DNA of 5,010 nt from an uncultured Bacteroidota bacterium (GTDB lineage Bacteria; Bacteroidota; Bacteroidia; 2-12-FULL-35-15), in the NCBI GenBank assembly GCA_903881065.1, contig CAIRRW010000429.1, positions 1-5,010 of the forward strand, in the 5' to 3' direction. The translations under genes were made by a program, and so were the position numbers. Each line of letters begins with the position of its first letter. The first letter of the stretch is position 1. Of the stretch, positions 1-5,010 are shown in pieces. The notes under the pieces are model-generated. The model did no database searches and was not told where the DNA came from. It was given only the letters and a program-made list of their open reading frames with translations.

Positions 1-18
1 CACCCCACAAAATTAATT

Positions 19-924
19 CTATTGAACAATAATTCTTTTAGAAGTCTTAATACCATCAATAGTTAAGCTAACAATATAAATTCCTTTCTTTAAACTTGAT
101 ATGTTGGCATCTATTTGTTGTTCTCCTGAATTAATAATTCCATTTTGCAATTCCATTACAAACTTACCTGTAATATCATATAGATTTAATGAAACGATAC
201 TTGATTTTTCCAAATTATATCTTAAATAAATCTTATCGGTAGAAGGATTTGGGAAAAATGAAAAATTAAAATCACTTACAGTTGCAATACTAGTTATGCC
301 TGTACCTAAAGGCCACTCATTAATTATTACATGATTTAAATTATATGCATCGCCTGAAGTGCCACCATCGCCATTTACAGCATTTACAACTCCCCAAAAC
401 GAAATAGTCCCTGTTCCGGCAATCGGAGCTGTCCAGTTGAATGTTTTAACATAAGTAGTGCCATTACCACCTGTACCGGTAGTAGCCGTAAGTGTGTTAG
501 TTTGTTCAACTAATCCAACTACGTAATTACCTGATGAAGGTGCTAAATATGCTGTACCTGTTGGATACGGAGATGTAAAGGTTCCTGCATTTACAGGTGT
601 GGTAACTGAAGCTGATCCTTTTATGGCACCTAATTGAAAACCAAATTTTGGAAGTGAGGTAGTACTCGTGTTTTTACCTGTTATTTTTACTGTATATGTT
701 TTCCCTCCTTTATAATGAGTAGTAGGAGTACCTGCCGAATCTAATTCAATTGTAACTGTTGTTGTAGTTCCTGCGTTATGACAACTACACCCTGCTGGAT
801 TACTTAATCCAGTTTCAGCACCTGTACAATCATATGCATTGGCAGCAGCGCCATGGCTATAACTACTAATAATAAAGGACCCTAAACAGAGCGCCATCAA
901 ATAAATAAAAGTTCTTTTTTTCAT
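19..924 (-). CDS. T9SS-exported protein with choice-of-anchor V / Reeler-like domain and type A sorting domain
   Basis: 301 aa with ATG at 922-924 and TAG at 19-21. Residues 1-25 form a Sec signal peptide (MKKR, hydrophobic core, then SSYSHG). Residues 31-50 carry Cys33 and the motif CSCH (Cys46, Cys48, His49). Residues about 55-205 form a beta-rich domain (YKGGKTYTVKITG, FGFQLGA, FNWTAP, FWGVVNAVNGDGGTSGD) that matches my memory of Bacteroidota choice-of-anchor V / Reeler-like proteins. Residues about 220-301 are a T9SS type A C-terminal domain: FFPNPSTDK, LYDITGK, LKKGIYIVSL and the terminal KRIIVQ. The protein should cross the inner membrane by Sec and the outer membrane by T9SS, with the C-terminal domain removed. 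Its molecular role is unknown. The family usually has CxxCH; here one residue is missing, so covalent haem binding is doubtful. No SD sequence and no good TAnnTTTG promoter is visible; TACTTTTA at 947-954 is only a weak -7 candidate. A terminator at 1054-1085 separates it from the gene upstream. Confidence 0.85.
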   Translation of the reverse strand: MKKRTFIYLMALCLGSFIISSYSHGAAANAYDCTGAETGLSNPAGCSCHNAGTTTTVTIELDSAGTPTTHYKGGKTYTVKITGKNTSTTSLPKFGFQLGAIKGSASVTTPVNAGTFTSPYPTGTAYLAPSSGNYVVGLVEQTNTLTATTGTGGNGTTYVKTFNWTAPIAGTGTISFWGVVNAVNGDGGTSGDAYNLNHVIINEWPLGTGITSIATVSDFNFSFFPNPSTDKIYLRYNLEKSSIVSLNLYDITGKFVMELQNGIINSGEQQIDANISSLKKGIYIVSLTIDGIKTSKRIIVQ

Positions 925-1053
925 GATATTTAAATTTTTGTGATGGTAAAAGTAGATTAATGAAACTGTAAAAAATTTAATAGTCGTTGAATGCGTATAT
1001 TTTGTTGTTTTTAACTTTTTGCCTCCTTCTTTTCCTTTATAACAGAGTCCATA

Positions 1054-1085
1054 AAAAAAGCACGACTATAAGGTCGTGCTTTTTT
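1054..1085 (-). terminator. Bidirectional Rho-independent terminator
   Basis: A perfect 7-bp GC-rich stem, GCACGAC (1060-1066) and GTCGTGC (1073-1079), encloses a 6-nt loop. An A-run (from 1053) and a T-run (1080-1085) flank it, so the pairing can extend by about six A:T pairs and each strand ends in a U-tract. It lies 41 bp past the stop codon of the Cys-rich gene and should end that minus-strand transcript. By symmetry it would also stop plus-strand transcription. Confidence 0.88.
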
Positions 1086-1126
1086 AAATTTCAATTAATG
1101 CTTTAAATATTGTAAAGCATTAATTC

Positions 1127-1549
1127 TTACATCTCTCTGCATTGCTTTGCAGCAGTGCGGCAATCAGCAGCGCACTTTTTACAATCATCCATATTGAATT
1201 TGTCACACTCAGTGGCACACTTCTCACAGATTTTTGCACAATCAAGGCAAATTGCTTTGTAATCCTTGCTGTTTGCCTTCATTGCTGTTACTGCTCCTTT
1301 GCAGCTGGCAATACACTCCTTACAAAGTTTATCGCATTCAGCCATTTTCGCATTTTTTTCTTTTGCGTTTGTTGCAATTACTTTATCACACGAAGTAATA
1401 CAGACATTACATGCATCTATGCATGCTTTGTTCTTGTCATCGGCTAAAGCAAACACTTTACTTACCTTATTATAACTAATTAAATTTTTTGATGTTGCAG
1501 TGGTTGTTATAAAACCAATTACTGCTAATACTAAAACTACTTTTTTCAT
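1127..1549 (-). CDS. Exported Cys-rich four-helix-bundle copper-binding (Csp / DUF326-like) protein
   Basis: 140 aa from the ATG at 1547-1549. The frame stays open to 1624, but the internal MKK start is preferred because it directly begins a Sec signal peptide (residues 1-20, MKKVVLVLAVIGFITTTATS). The rest holds 17 cysteines in four helix-sized clusters: 43, 47, 50, 54; 72, 76, 79, 83; 101, 104, 108, 111, 115; and 123, 126, 130, 137. Clusters one and two share the spacing CxxxCxxCxxxC. This matches the four-helix-bundle copper-storage proteins (Csp1/Csp3, DUF326), in which thiols line the inside of the bundle and bind many Cu(I) ions. The inferred role is periplasmic or surface Cu(I) storage or detoxification. 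The mature part has no histidine but does have Met69, Met90, Met120 and Met140, some of which could sit at the open end of the bundle. No copper exporter or metalloregulator is adjacent. The gene is monocistronic, ending at the 1054-1085 terminator. Confidence 0.85.
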   Translation of the reverse strand: MKKVVLVLAVIGFITTTATSKNLISYNKVSKVFALADDKNKACIDACNVCITSCDKVIATNAKEKNAKMAECDKLCKECIASCKGAVTAMKANSKDYKAICLDCAKICEKCATECDKFNMDDCKKCAADCRTAAKQCREM

Positions 1550-1746
1550 TTTTTCATTTTTAAATTGTTTGTAATTATTTACGGCACAAAAGTCCGCATG
1601 ATTATGAAAGTAGGTATTACACAATCTTTTTAATAGTTATATAATTTACAGATTTATTACCGGAATTAATTTATTAGTTTCGGTTATACTATAGCAGGAT
1701 GCTAATTAATCGCCATCAAGAGCAAAGGCGCTTGCGACAGAGGCTA

Positions 1747-3417
1747 TTATTGGTGATGTATAATCATTTTTTGATTTATAATTCCAGCTGAAGTTTTTAT
1801 ATTAACTATGTAAATTCCATCCTTGTCAATATAAATTTCCTGTTTCTCATTTTTTATAGTTGTATTTAAAATTACCTGACCTAAAAGATTCATCACCATA
1901 ATTTCAGCTACTTTACTATTGGAAGAAACAGTGAATAATCCGCACGAAGGATTTGGATAAACAGAAACACTATTTGCATCAGTAGCTAAAGTACTTATTG
2001 ATGTAGTAACTTGACAAAGATAAGAGGGACCTGCCTGACATGAATCTAAAGGATAATTAGTAACAGAGCCGCTTGTATATTGGTCGCAGCCTACATCTTT
2101 TAAAGTTATAGTTGCTGGCCTCGCTTGACCTTGAATATCGAAAAGCAAGTTAGTATCATTATTTAATCCAATAATGTTTATTATTGCAGGGTAGCTTGCT
2201 GATGCGGCGCCTATAGCAGGGCTCGAAGCGGATAAGCCATAATAATTATTAGAATTGAGAACTAAAAGCGGATTAATATTATTAATACCTGAAGCGATTG
2301 TAAATCCTAATACGCCTTGATAAATATTGCCTGCATAGCTTTGACCTGAATTGGCACCTGAAAATACGGTGGATGAATCGGAATAAAAAATATTATTGGC
2401 CCAGGTGCGATTGGTCAAGCCGCTTGCTATTTTCGAATCGGAACATTTGTAAAATGTATTGTGTATAAAATTAAAATTGTCACCATATCCAGTGCCAACA
2501 TATTCAAGTGTTACAGGCGCTGTACCACTGCCGGGTAATGATGAATTCTGGTTAGTACCTGCCTTCTGAAAATAATTATTATAACAATATATATTATTGG
2601 ATTGCTTGCAACGGATACCGCCCGATTTTATAAAAAAATTACTGTAAGCAACATTGTTATCACCATTTCTGAAAGAAAACATTGCATTTGGGTTGTTATA
2701 AGAAGTATTAAACCGTAAGCAATTTTCTCTCGACTTTACAGATATTGATTCGCTGTCGCCATTGCCTGTATCTTCAAAATAACAATACTCAACTAATGTT
2801 CTGGAAATGTAAGTTGAATAAGCACCATCACCAATGCGAATGCATTCGTTTCCAAAATCTCCCCCAAAGCCAGGCATATGTTTAAATGAACAATACCTGA
2901 TAGTGTTATAACCTGGGTTTGTGGCATTGGGGATTATTTGCACCATATCGCCTGTGCCACCATGATTCACATTATTTGTCGCCGGTTTATTTTGGAAATT
3001 ACTATAGCTTACAATATTGTTCTGCCCTGTAATATATATCATGTGTCCTGCATCATATCCATTAAAATTTAATTGAGTTAAGGTGTTATTATTGCCGTTC
3101 ACTGTAATTGCATTGCCAGTAATGGTGCCTGAAATAAACTGAAAACCCGAAAAAGTTACATAATTTCCCGTAAAAGAAATGGAATTACTACCGTTCAAAA
3201 AAACACCGCCTGCAGTTTGCGCTTGTATTGTAATATTATTGGTGGCAATATTTATAGTATTATTTATATAGGTGCCATTTAATAGCATGATGGTATCGCC
3301 GGCTGTGGCATTATTTATTGCCGTTTGCAAAGCTAAAATGGTAGAAACATTTACAATAGCAGCATTTGAAATATGAATGTTGACAAGGATTGATAATAAT
3401 AATATAGCTTTTTTCAT
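1747..3417 (-). CDS. T9SS-secreted PL6 / chondroitinase B-like polysaccharide lyase
   Basis: 556 aa with ATG at 3415-3417 and TAA at 1747-1749. Residues 1-19 are a signal peptide (MKKAILLLSILVNIHISNA). Residues about 20-450 form an Asn-rich right-handed beta-helix. The PL6 catalytic region is clear: NECIRIGDG (190-198), then GDSESISVKSREN (220-232), then FSFRNGDNN (247-255). Against chondroitinase B (Ca ligands Asn213, Glu243, Glu245; base Lys250; acid Arg271) these give Asn190 or Glu191, Asp221, Glu223, Lys228 and Arg250, so the machinery looks intact. LSASSPAIGA (395-404) and the GQARP...DVGCDQY segment (430-447) are a common end to such beta-helices. Residues about 485-556 are a T9SS type A sorting domain (VYPNPSCGLF, MNLLGQ, DGIYIVNI). 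It likely cleaves uronate polysaccharide (alginate, or chondroitin/dermatan sulfate) by beta-elimination outside the cell; the substrate cannot be told from sequence. No SusC/D or other carbohydrate genes are adjacent. A repeated leader element lies just upstream (3433-3478). Confidence 0.87.
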   Translation of the reverse strand: MKKAILLLSILVNIHISNAAIVNVSTILALQTAINNATAGDTIMLLNGTYINNTINIATNNITIQAQTAGGVFLNGSNSISFTGNYVTFSGFQFISGTITGNAITVNGNNNTLTQLNFNGYDAGHMIYITGQNNIVSYSNFQNKPATNNVNHGGTGDMVQIIPNATNPGYNTIRYCSFKHMPGFGGDFGNECIRIGDGAYSTYISRTLVEYCYFEDTGNGDSESISVKSRENCLRFNTSYNNPNAMFSFRNGDNNVAYSNFFIKSGGIRCKQSNNIYCYNNYFQKAGTNQNSSLPGSGTAPVTLEYVGTGYGDNFNFIHNTFYKCSDSKIASGLTNRTWANNIFYSDSSTVFSGANSGQSYAGNIYQGVLGFTIASGINNINPLLVLNSNNYYGLSASSPAIGAASASYPAIINIIGLNNDTNLLFDIQGQARPATITLKDVGCDQYTSGSVTNYPLDSCQAGPSYLCQVTTSISTLATDANSVSVYPNPSCGLFTVSSNSKVAEIMVMNLLGQVILNTTIKNEKQEIYIDKDGIYIVNIKTSAGIINQKMIIHHQ

Positions 3418-3432
3418 TTATGTATTTTTTCG

Positions 3433-3478
3433 TTTTATCTGCTTTTTTCAGCTTAGAGTTACCCTGTTTTTATTTTAA
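3433..3478 (-). promoter_or_regulatory. Candidate promoter/leader element, copy 1 (upstream of the PL6 lyase)
   Basis: This 46-bp stretch matches 4187-4232 at 38 of 46 positions with no gap, including an exact 21-bp block (3458-3478). Read on the minus strand it has an A-rich tract, CAGGGTAAC, a diverged 15-bp segment, then GCAGATAAAA, ending 15 bp before the lyase ATG. Two conserved blocks around a variable spacer at a fixed distance from the start suggest a promoter, possibly for an ECF-type sigma factor with a GTAAC-like -35. It is not the usual Bacteroidota TTG/TAnnTTTG promoter. TACCCT (3460-3465) can also pair with AGGGTA (3478-3483), a pairing absent from copy 2. Confidence 0.5.
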
Positions 3479-3521
3479 GGGTAGCAAGATACTACTTAAT
3501 ATTCGGTAAGAGTGGGACATT

Positions 3522-3545
3522 TCGCGACTGTCGACACATTCGCGA
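3522..3545. repeat. Nested palindrome cluster in the SRAP-PL6 intergenic gap
   Basis: Two TCGCGA palindromes (3522-3527 and 3540-3545) flank a third palindrome, TGTCGACA (3529-3536). Together they form a 24-bp imperfect dyad, GC-rich against AT-rich surroundings. It lies 10 bp past the SRAP stop codon and about 105 bp ahead of the lyase start. As RNA it can fold as a hairpin, but no U-tract follows, so a simple Rho-independent terminator is unlikely. It could be a protein-binding site or a remnant end of a mobile element. Confidence 0.45.
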
Positions 3546-3555
3546 TTGTTTGAAT

Positions 3556-4173
3556 TTATTCCTTCTCTGCCACCAGTTCTACTTTAGGGTGTTTAAAGTT
3601 ATCCACTTCATCGCCGTTCAGCCATTTGTCTTCATTGTCGGGAGTCAGTATAACAGGCATACGTTTTTTTGTATTGTGTATTTCGCTCATTAGCGCATCT
3701 GCTTCTGTAGTTACTATGGTATATGTTTTTAGTATTTCACCTGTTTCTTTATCTACCCAGTCACTCCATATGCCAGCCATTGCAAAAGCTTTATTGCCTG
3801 GTAATTTAATATGATACTTTTCTTTGTTCTTACCTTTTTCATCCAGCCATTTCCACTCATAAAAACCATCAACTAATACGAGACAGCGATTTTTTAAGGA
3901 GTTGCGAAACGATGGCAGCTCTTTTATTGTTTCTATTTTAGCATTTAATAGGTTTCTTCTGAAAGTTTTATCTTTTGCCCACGGTGGCAGCAATCCCCAG
4001 CTTAATAACGAAATGATATTGGGTTTATCATTTGCTATTACAGGTGTTTTAGGAAATGTAAACCCTGCCTCGAACTGCGATTTTTTAAATAGCTTCGCTT
4101 CAGCATCTGCTATTCGTTTAAATCGACGTTCTAAATCTTCCGCTTCTTTCTGTATTGCAGTAGTATAGCACAT
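3556..4173 (-). CDS. SRAP-family abasic-site processing protein (YedK/HMCES-like)
   Basis: 205 aa with ATG at 4171-4173 and TAA at 3556-3558. The start is fixed by the catalytic Cys2, which is exposed when Met1 is removed. Proteins of this family form a thiazolidine crosslink between Cys2 and abasic sites in single-stranded DNA and shield them from cleavage. The expected residues are present: Cys2, Asn77 in LLNAKIET (74-82 region), Glu106 in GFYEW (103-107), and His166 followed by RMPVIL (171-176). The segment LLSWGLLPPWAKD (56-68) is the usual core W-G-L-x-P-x-W motif. Two oddities: the N-terminus is MCYTTAI rather than the common MCGRF, so the usual Arg4 is Thr; and the C-terminus (FKHPKVELVAEKE) is shorter than many homologues. 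It follows DUF1003 on the same strand after a 50-bp gap, but a candidate promoter of its own overlaps the end of that gene, so co-transcription is not certain. No LexA box is visible. Confidence 0.93.
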   Translation of the reverse strand: MCYTTAIQKEAEDLERRFKRIADAEAKLFKKSQFEAGFTFPKTPVIANDKPNIISLLSWGLLPPWAKDKTFRRNLLNAKIETIKELPSFRNSLKNRCLVLVDGFYEWKWLDEKGKNKEKYHIKLPGNKAFAMAGIWSDWVDKETGEILKTYTIVTTEADALMSEIHNTKKRMPVILTPDNEDKWLNGDEVDNFKHPKVELVAEKE

Positions 4174-4186
4174 TATCTTTGAGTTT

Positions 4187-4232
4187 TTTTACCTGCCCTT
4201 TTCAATTTTCGGTTACCCTGTTTTTATTTTAA
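4187..4232 (-). promoter_or_regulatory. Candidate promoter/leader element, copy 2 (upstream of SRAP)
   Basis: This is the second copy of the 46-bp element at 3433-3478, with the exact shared block at 4212-4232. On the minus strand it reads A-rich tract, CAGGGTAACC, a diverged spacer, then GCAGGTAAAA, ending 13 bp before the SRAP ATG. Its upstream edge overlaps the last codons and the TAA stop (4224-4226) of the DUF1003 gene. The spacer between GTAAC and the AGRTA block is 17 bp in both copies, which is promoter-like. The putative transcript would have a very short leader. Confidence 0.5.
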
Positions 4233-4646
4233 TGAATTATTTTTCATTTCTGACAACAGACTAATAATCTTATCCAGTTTTTCCACTTCCAACGAATTAA
4301 GCTTTATAGCCAATGCTTCAATTTCAAGTTTTGCATCAATATTAGTTTGATAATCTGCCAATGCCTGCGACCTGTCTCTGTCGTTCTGCCTGTTTTGAGC
4401 CATCATTATAATAGGTGCAGCATAAGCGGCTTGGGTGGAGAACACCAAATTGAGCAATATAAATGGATATTCGTCCCAATGACGCAAATAGCCTATTAGG
4501 TTTAATCCCATCCAAAGCACAACAAGTATTGTTTGGATAATAATAAATTTCCACGAACCCATTCCGTTAGCTACCGAATCTGCTAATCGGCTGCCGAATC
4601 CTAATGATTCTTTATGTTGTTGATGCCAGTTTTTTTTAGTACTCAT
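4224..4646 (-). CDS. DUF1003 family membrane protein
   Basis: 140 aa with ATG at 4644-4646 and TAA at 4224-4226, a usual size for a compact family member. The signature runs through the whole protein: GFGSRLADSVANGMGSWKFI (16-35), WMGLNLIGYLRHWDEYPFILLNL in two parts (45-53 and 57-67), then AAPIIMMAQNRQNDRDR (76-92) and DYQTNIDAKLEIE (98-110). Two membrane segments are visible at about 33-53 and 61-83, forming a short hairpin. They are followed by a charged, probably coiled-coil tail (residues 105-135, with heptad-like Leu/Ile). The function of DUF1003 is not established. It is divergent from a CsbD-family gene across 330 bp and upstream of SRAP, which hints at a stress setting, but that is inference from context. 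No SD sequence is seen; the leader is A/T-rich. Confidence 0.92.
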   Translation of the reverse strand: MSTKKNWHQQHKESLGFGSRLADSVANGMGSWKFIIIQTILVVLWMGLNLIGYLRHWDEYPFILLNLVFSTQAAYAAPIIMMAQNRQNDRDRSQALADYQTNIDAKLEIEALAIKLNSLEVEKLDKIISLLSEMKNNSLK

Positions 4647-4976
4647 TTTAATTTTTGTTTAGGGATTAGTTTAGTACACTATATTTATACAACAATGATA
4701 CTAAAATAAGTACTGAAGTAGGTACATTATGTTTTCTCTCCTTCTTTTTCCTTGAAATAGGAGGGAGGTGCCACTGCATAGTTCTTAGGTTTTGTTTGCA
4801 GTTTAATTAATTTAGCAGTAGTGGTGAGTACACCACCTAATGCTAGTCACGAGCTAAACACGCCCTCGCCCACGTGTAAATGATGTATGTAATTTGTGAA
4901 ATTATGTAATACCCACCAAGTGCAAGTTACAGACCTTTGTACTGTGAAATAATTCATATAACTAATAATAAAAAAA
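4647..4976. other. Divergent intergenic region between DUF1003 and CsbD genes
   Basis: This 330-bp stretch has no credible ORF on either strand and must hold the promoters of both divergent genes. Contents seen: an AT-rich segment next to DUF1003 (4647-4735); a pyrimidine-rich run and then an AGGAGGGAGG purine run (about 4735-4768) that can pair as a weak 7-bp hairpin; an imperfect palindrome (4813-4845); a GC-rich patch with three CACG words (4848-4876, ending in the palindrome CACGTG); and an AT-rich leader before CsbD. GACCTTTG at 4932-4939 differs by one base from the Bacteroidota -7 box TAnnTTTG, but no matching -33 TTG lies at the right distance. Confidence 0.6.
4813..4845. repeat. Long imperfect palindrome (possible REP/MITE-like element or operator)
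   Basis: The inner stem GTGGTG (4821-4826) and CACCAC (4831-4836) is perfect around the loop AGTA. The pairing continues outward as TA/TA with one bulged C, a G/A mismatch, then TAGCA (4813-4817) with TGCTA (4841-4845). That gives 13 base pairs with one mismatch and one bulge. No T-run follows on either strand, so it is not an ordinary terminator. A GC-rich patch continues to 4876. It could be an interspersed palindromic repeat, an operator for the divergent genes, or an RNA hairpin in a leader. Confidence 0.6.
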
Positions 4977-5010
4977 ATGAACACAACAGGAGTAAAAGGA
5001 AACTGGAATG
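4977..5010 (+). CDS. CsbD-family stress protein, 5' end only (cut by window edge)
   Basis: An ATG at 4977-4979 opens MNTTGVKGNWN before the window ends. This is the typical start of Bacteroidota CsbD-family proteins (MN-x-x-x-x-KGNWN, normally followed by an IKGKLKQ-like helix), which are about 60-70 aa, small, charged and helical. In Bacillus subtilis CsbD belongs to the sigma-B general stress regulon and the Escherichia coli relative is YjbJ; the biochemical role is unknown. Only 11 codons are visible, so the identification rests on the N-terminal motif. The start follows an A-rich run (4970-4977) rather than an SD sequence, as expected here. It is the only plus-strand gene and is divergent from DUF1003. 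Confidence 0.75.
   Translation, partial: MNTTGVKGNWN

Noticed and set aside
874..924. Lipoprotein signal in the first T9SS protein (Cys13)
   Set aside because: Cys13 lies within the hydrophobic core preceded by MAL, which does not fit a lipobox, and the T9SS C-terminal domain explains its surface route.
1142..1475. Plus-strand open frames opposite the Cys-rich gene
   Set aside because: Their high Cys/Phe/Ala content is the antisense image of the real gene, and neither resembles a known family.
1550..1624. 25-residue N-terminal extension of the Cys-rich protein from an upstream ATG at 1622-1624
   Set aside because: The extension is polar, contains unrelated Cys and His, and would bury the MKK signal peptide inside the protein. 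The start at 1549 gives a standard Sec signal.
1699..1794. 31-codon plus-strand frame starting ATGCTAATTAATCGC
   Set aside because: It is short, overlaps the lyase 3' end in antisense, and has no leader or family resemblance.
3458..3483. TACCCT/AGGGTA hairpin as the SRAP terminator
   Set aside because: A 6-bp stem with a 12-nt loop and no following U-tract is weak, and the left arm belongs to the repeated leader element.
3626..4168. Plus-strand open frames opposite SRAP
   Set aside because: They lie wholly inside a gene with all catalytic residues conserved and show no domain of their own.
4342..4554. 70-codon minus-strand frame inside DUF1003
   Set aside because: It overlaps the highly conserved DUF1003 core in another frame and has no recognisable features.
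1..5010. CRISPR array, tRNA, rRNA, insertion sequence or prophage genes
   Set aside because: No regularly spaced repeats, cloverleaf or rRNA-like segments, or transposase/integrase reading frames were found on either strand.

Overview
The window looks like chromosomal DNA from an AT-rich member of the Bacteroidota. Two secreted proteins end in type A sorting domains of the type IX secretion system (T9SS), which is confined to that phylum. Start codons lack Shine-Dalgarno sequences and sit behind A/T-rich leaders, also typical of the group. Class or genus cannot be set from this sequence; Chitinophagia, Sphingobacteriia and Flavobacteriia are all possible.

Layout: five complete genes lie on the minus strand, and one gene on the plus strand is cut by the right edge. 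From left to right they are: (1) a T9SS-exported protein with a choice-of-anchor V / Reeler-like domain and a CxCH motif (19-924); (2) a strong bidirectional hairpin terminator (1054-1085); (3) an exported Cys-rich four-helix-bundle copper-storage-type protein (1127-1549); (4) a T9SS-exported PL6 / chondroitinase B-like polysaccharide lyase (1747-3417); (5) an SRAP-family (YedK/HMCES) abasic-site shielding protein (3556-4173); (6) a DUF1003 two-helix membrane protein (4224-4646); (7) a 330-bp divergent intergenic region with a long imperfect palindrome; and (8) the first 11 codons of a CsbD-family stress protein on the plus strand (4977-5010+).

The genes do not form one pathway. Left of about 3420 the theme is exported proteins (surface or secreted cargo, metal storage, polysaccharide degradation). 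To the right it is stress and DNA-damage tolerance (SRAP, DUF1003, CsbD). No T9SS machinery, SusC/SusD pair, transposase, tRNA, rRNA or CRISPR array is present.

The most interesting non-coding signal is a 46-bp sequence found twice, immediately upstream of the SRAP gene and of the PL6 lyase gene, in the same orientation and at nearly the same distance from the start codon. The copies share an exact 21-bp block and a second short conserved block, separated by a diverged stretch. This resembles a shared promoter or leader, possibly recognised by an alternative sigma factor. I did not find a convincing new multi-gene system.
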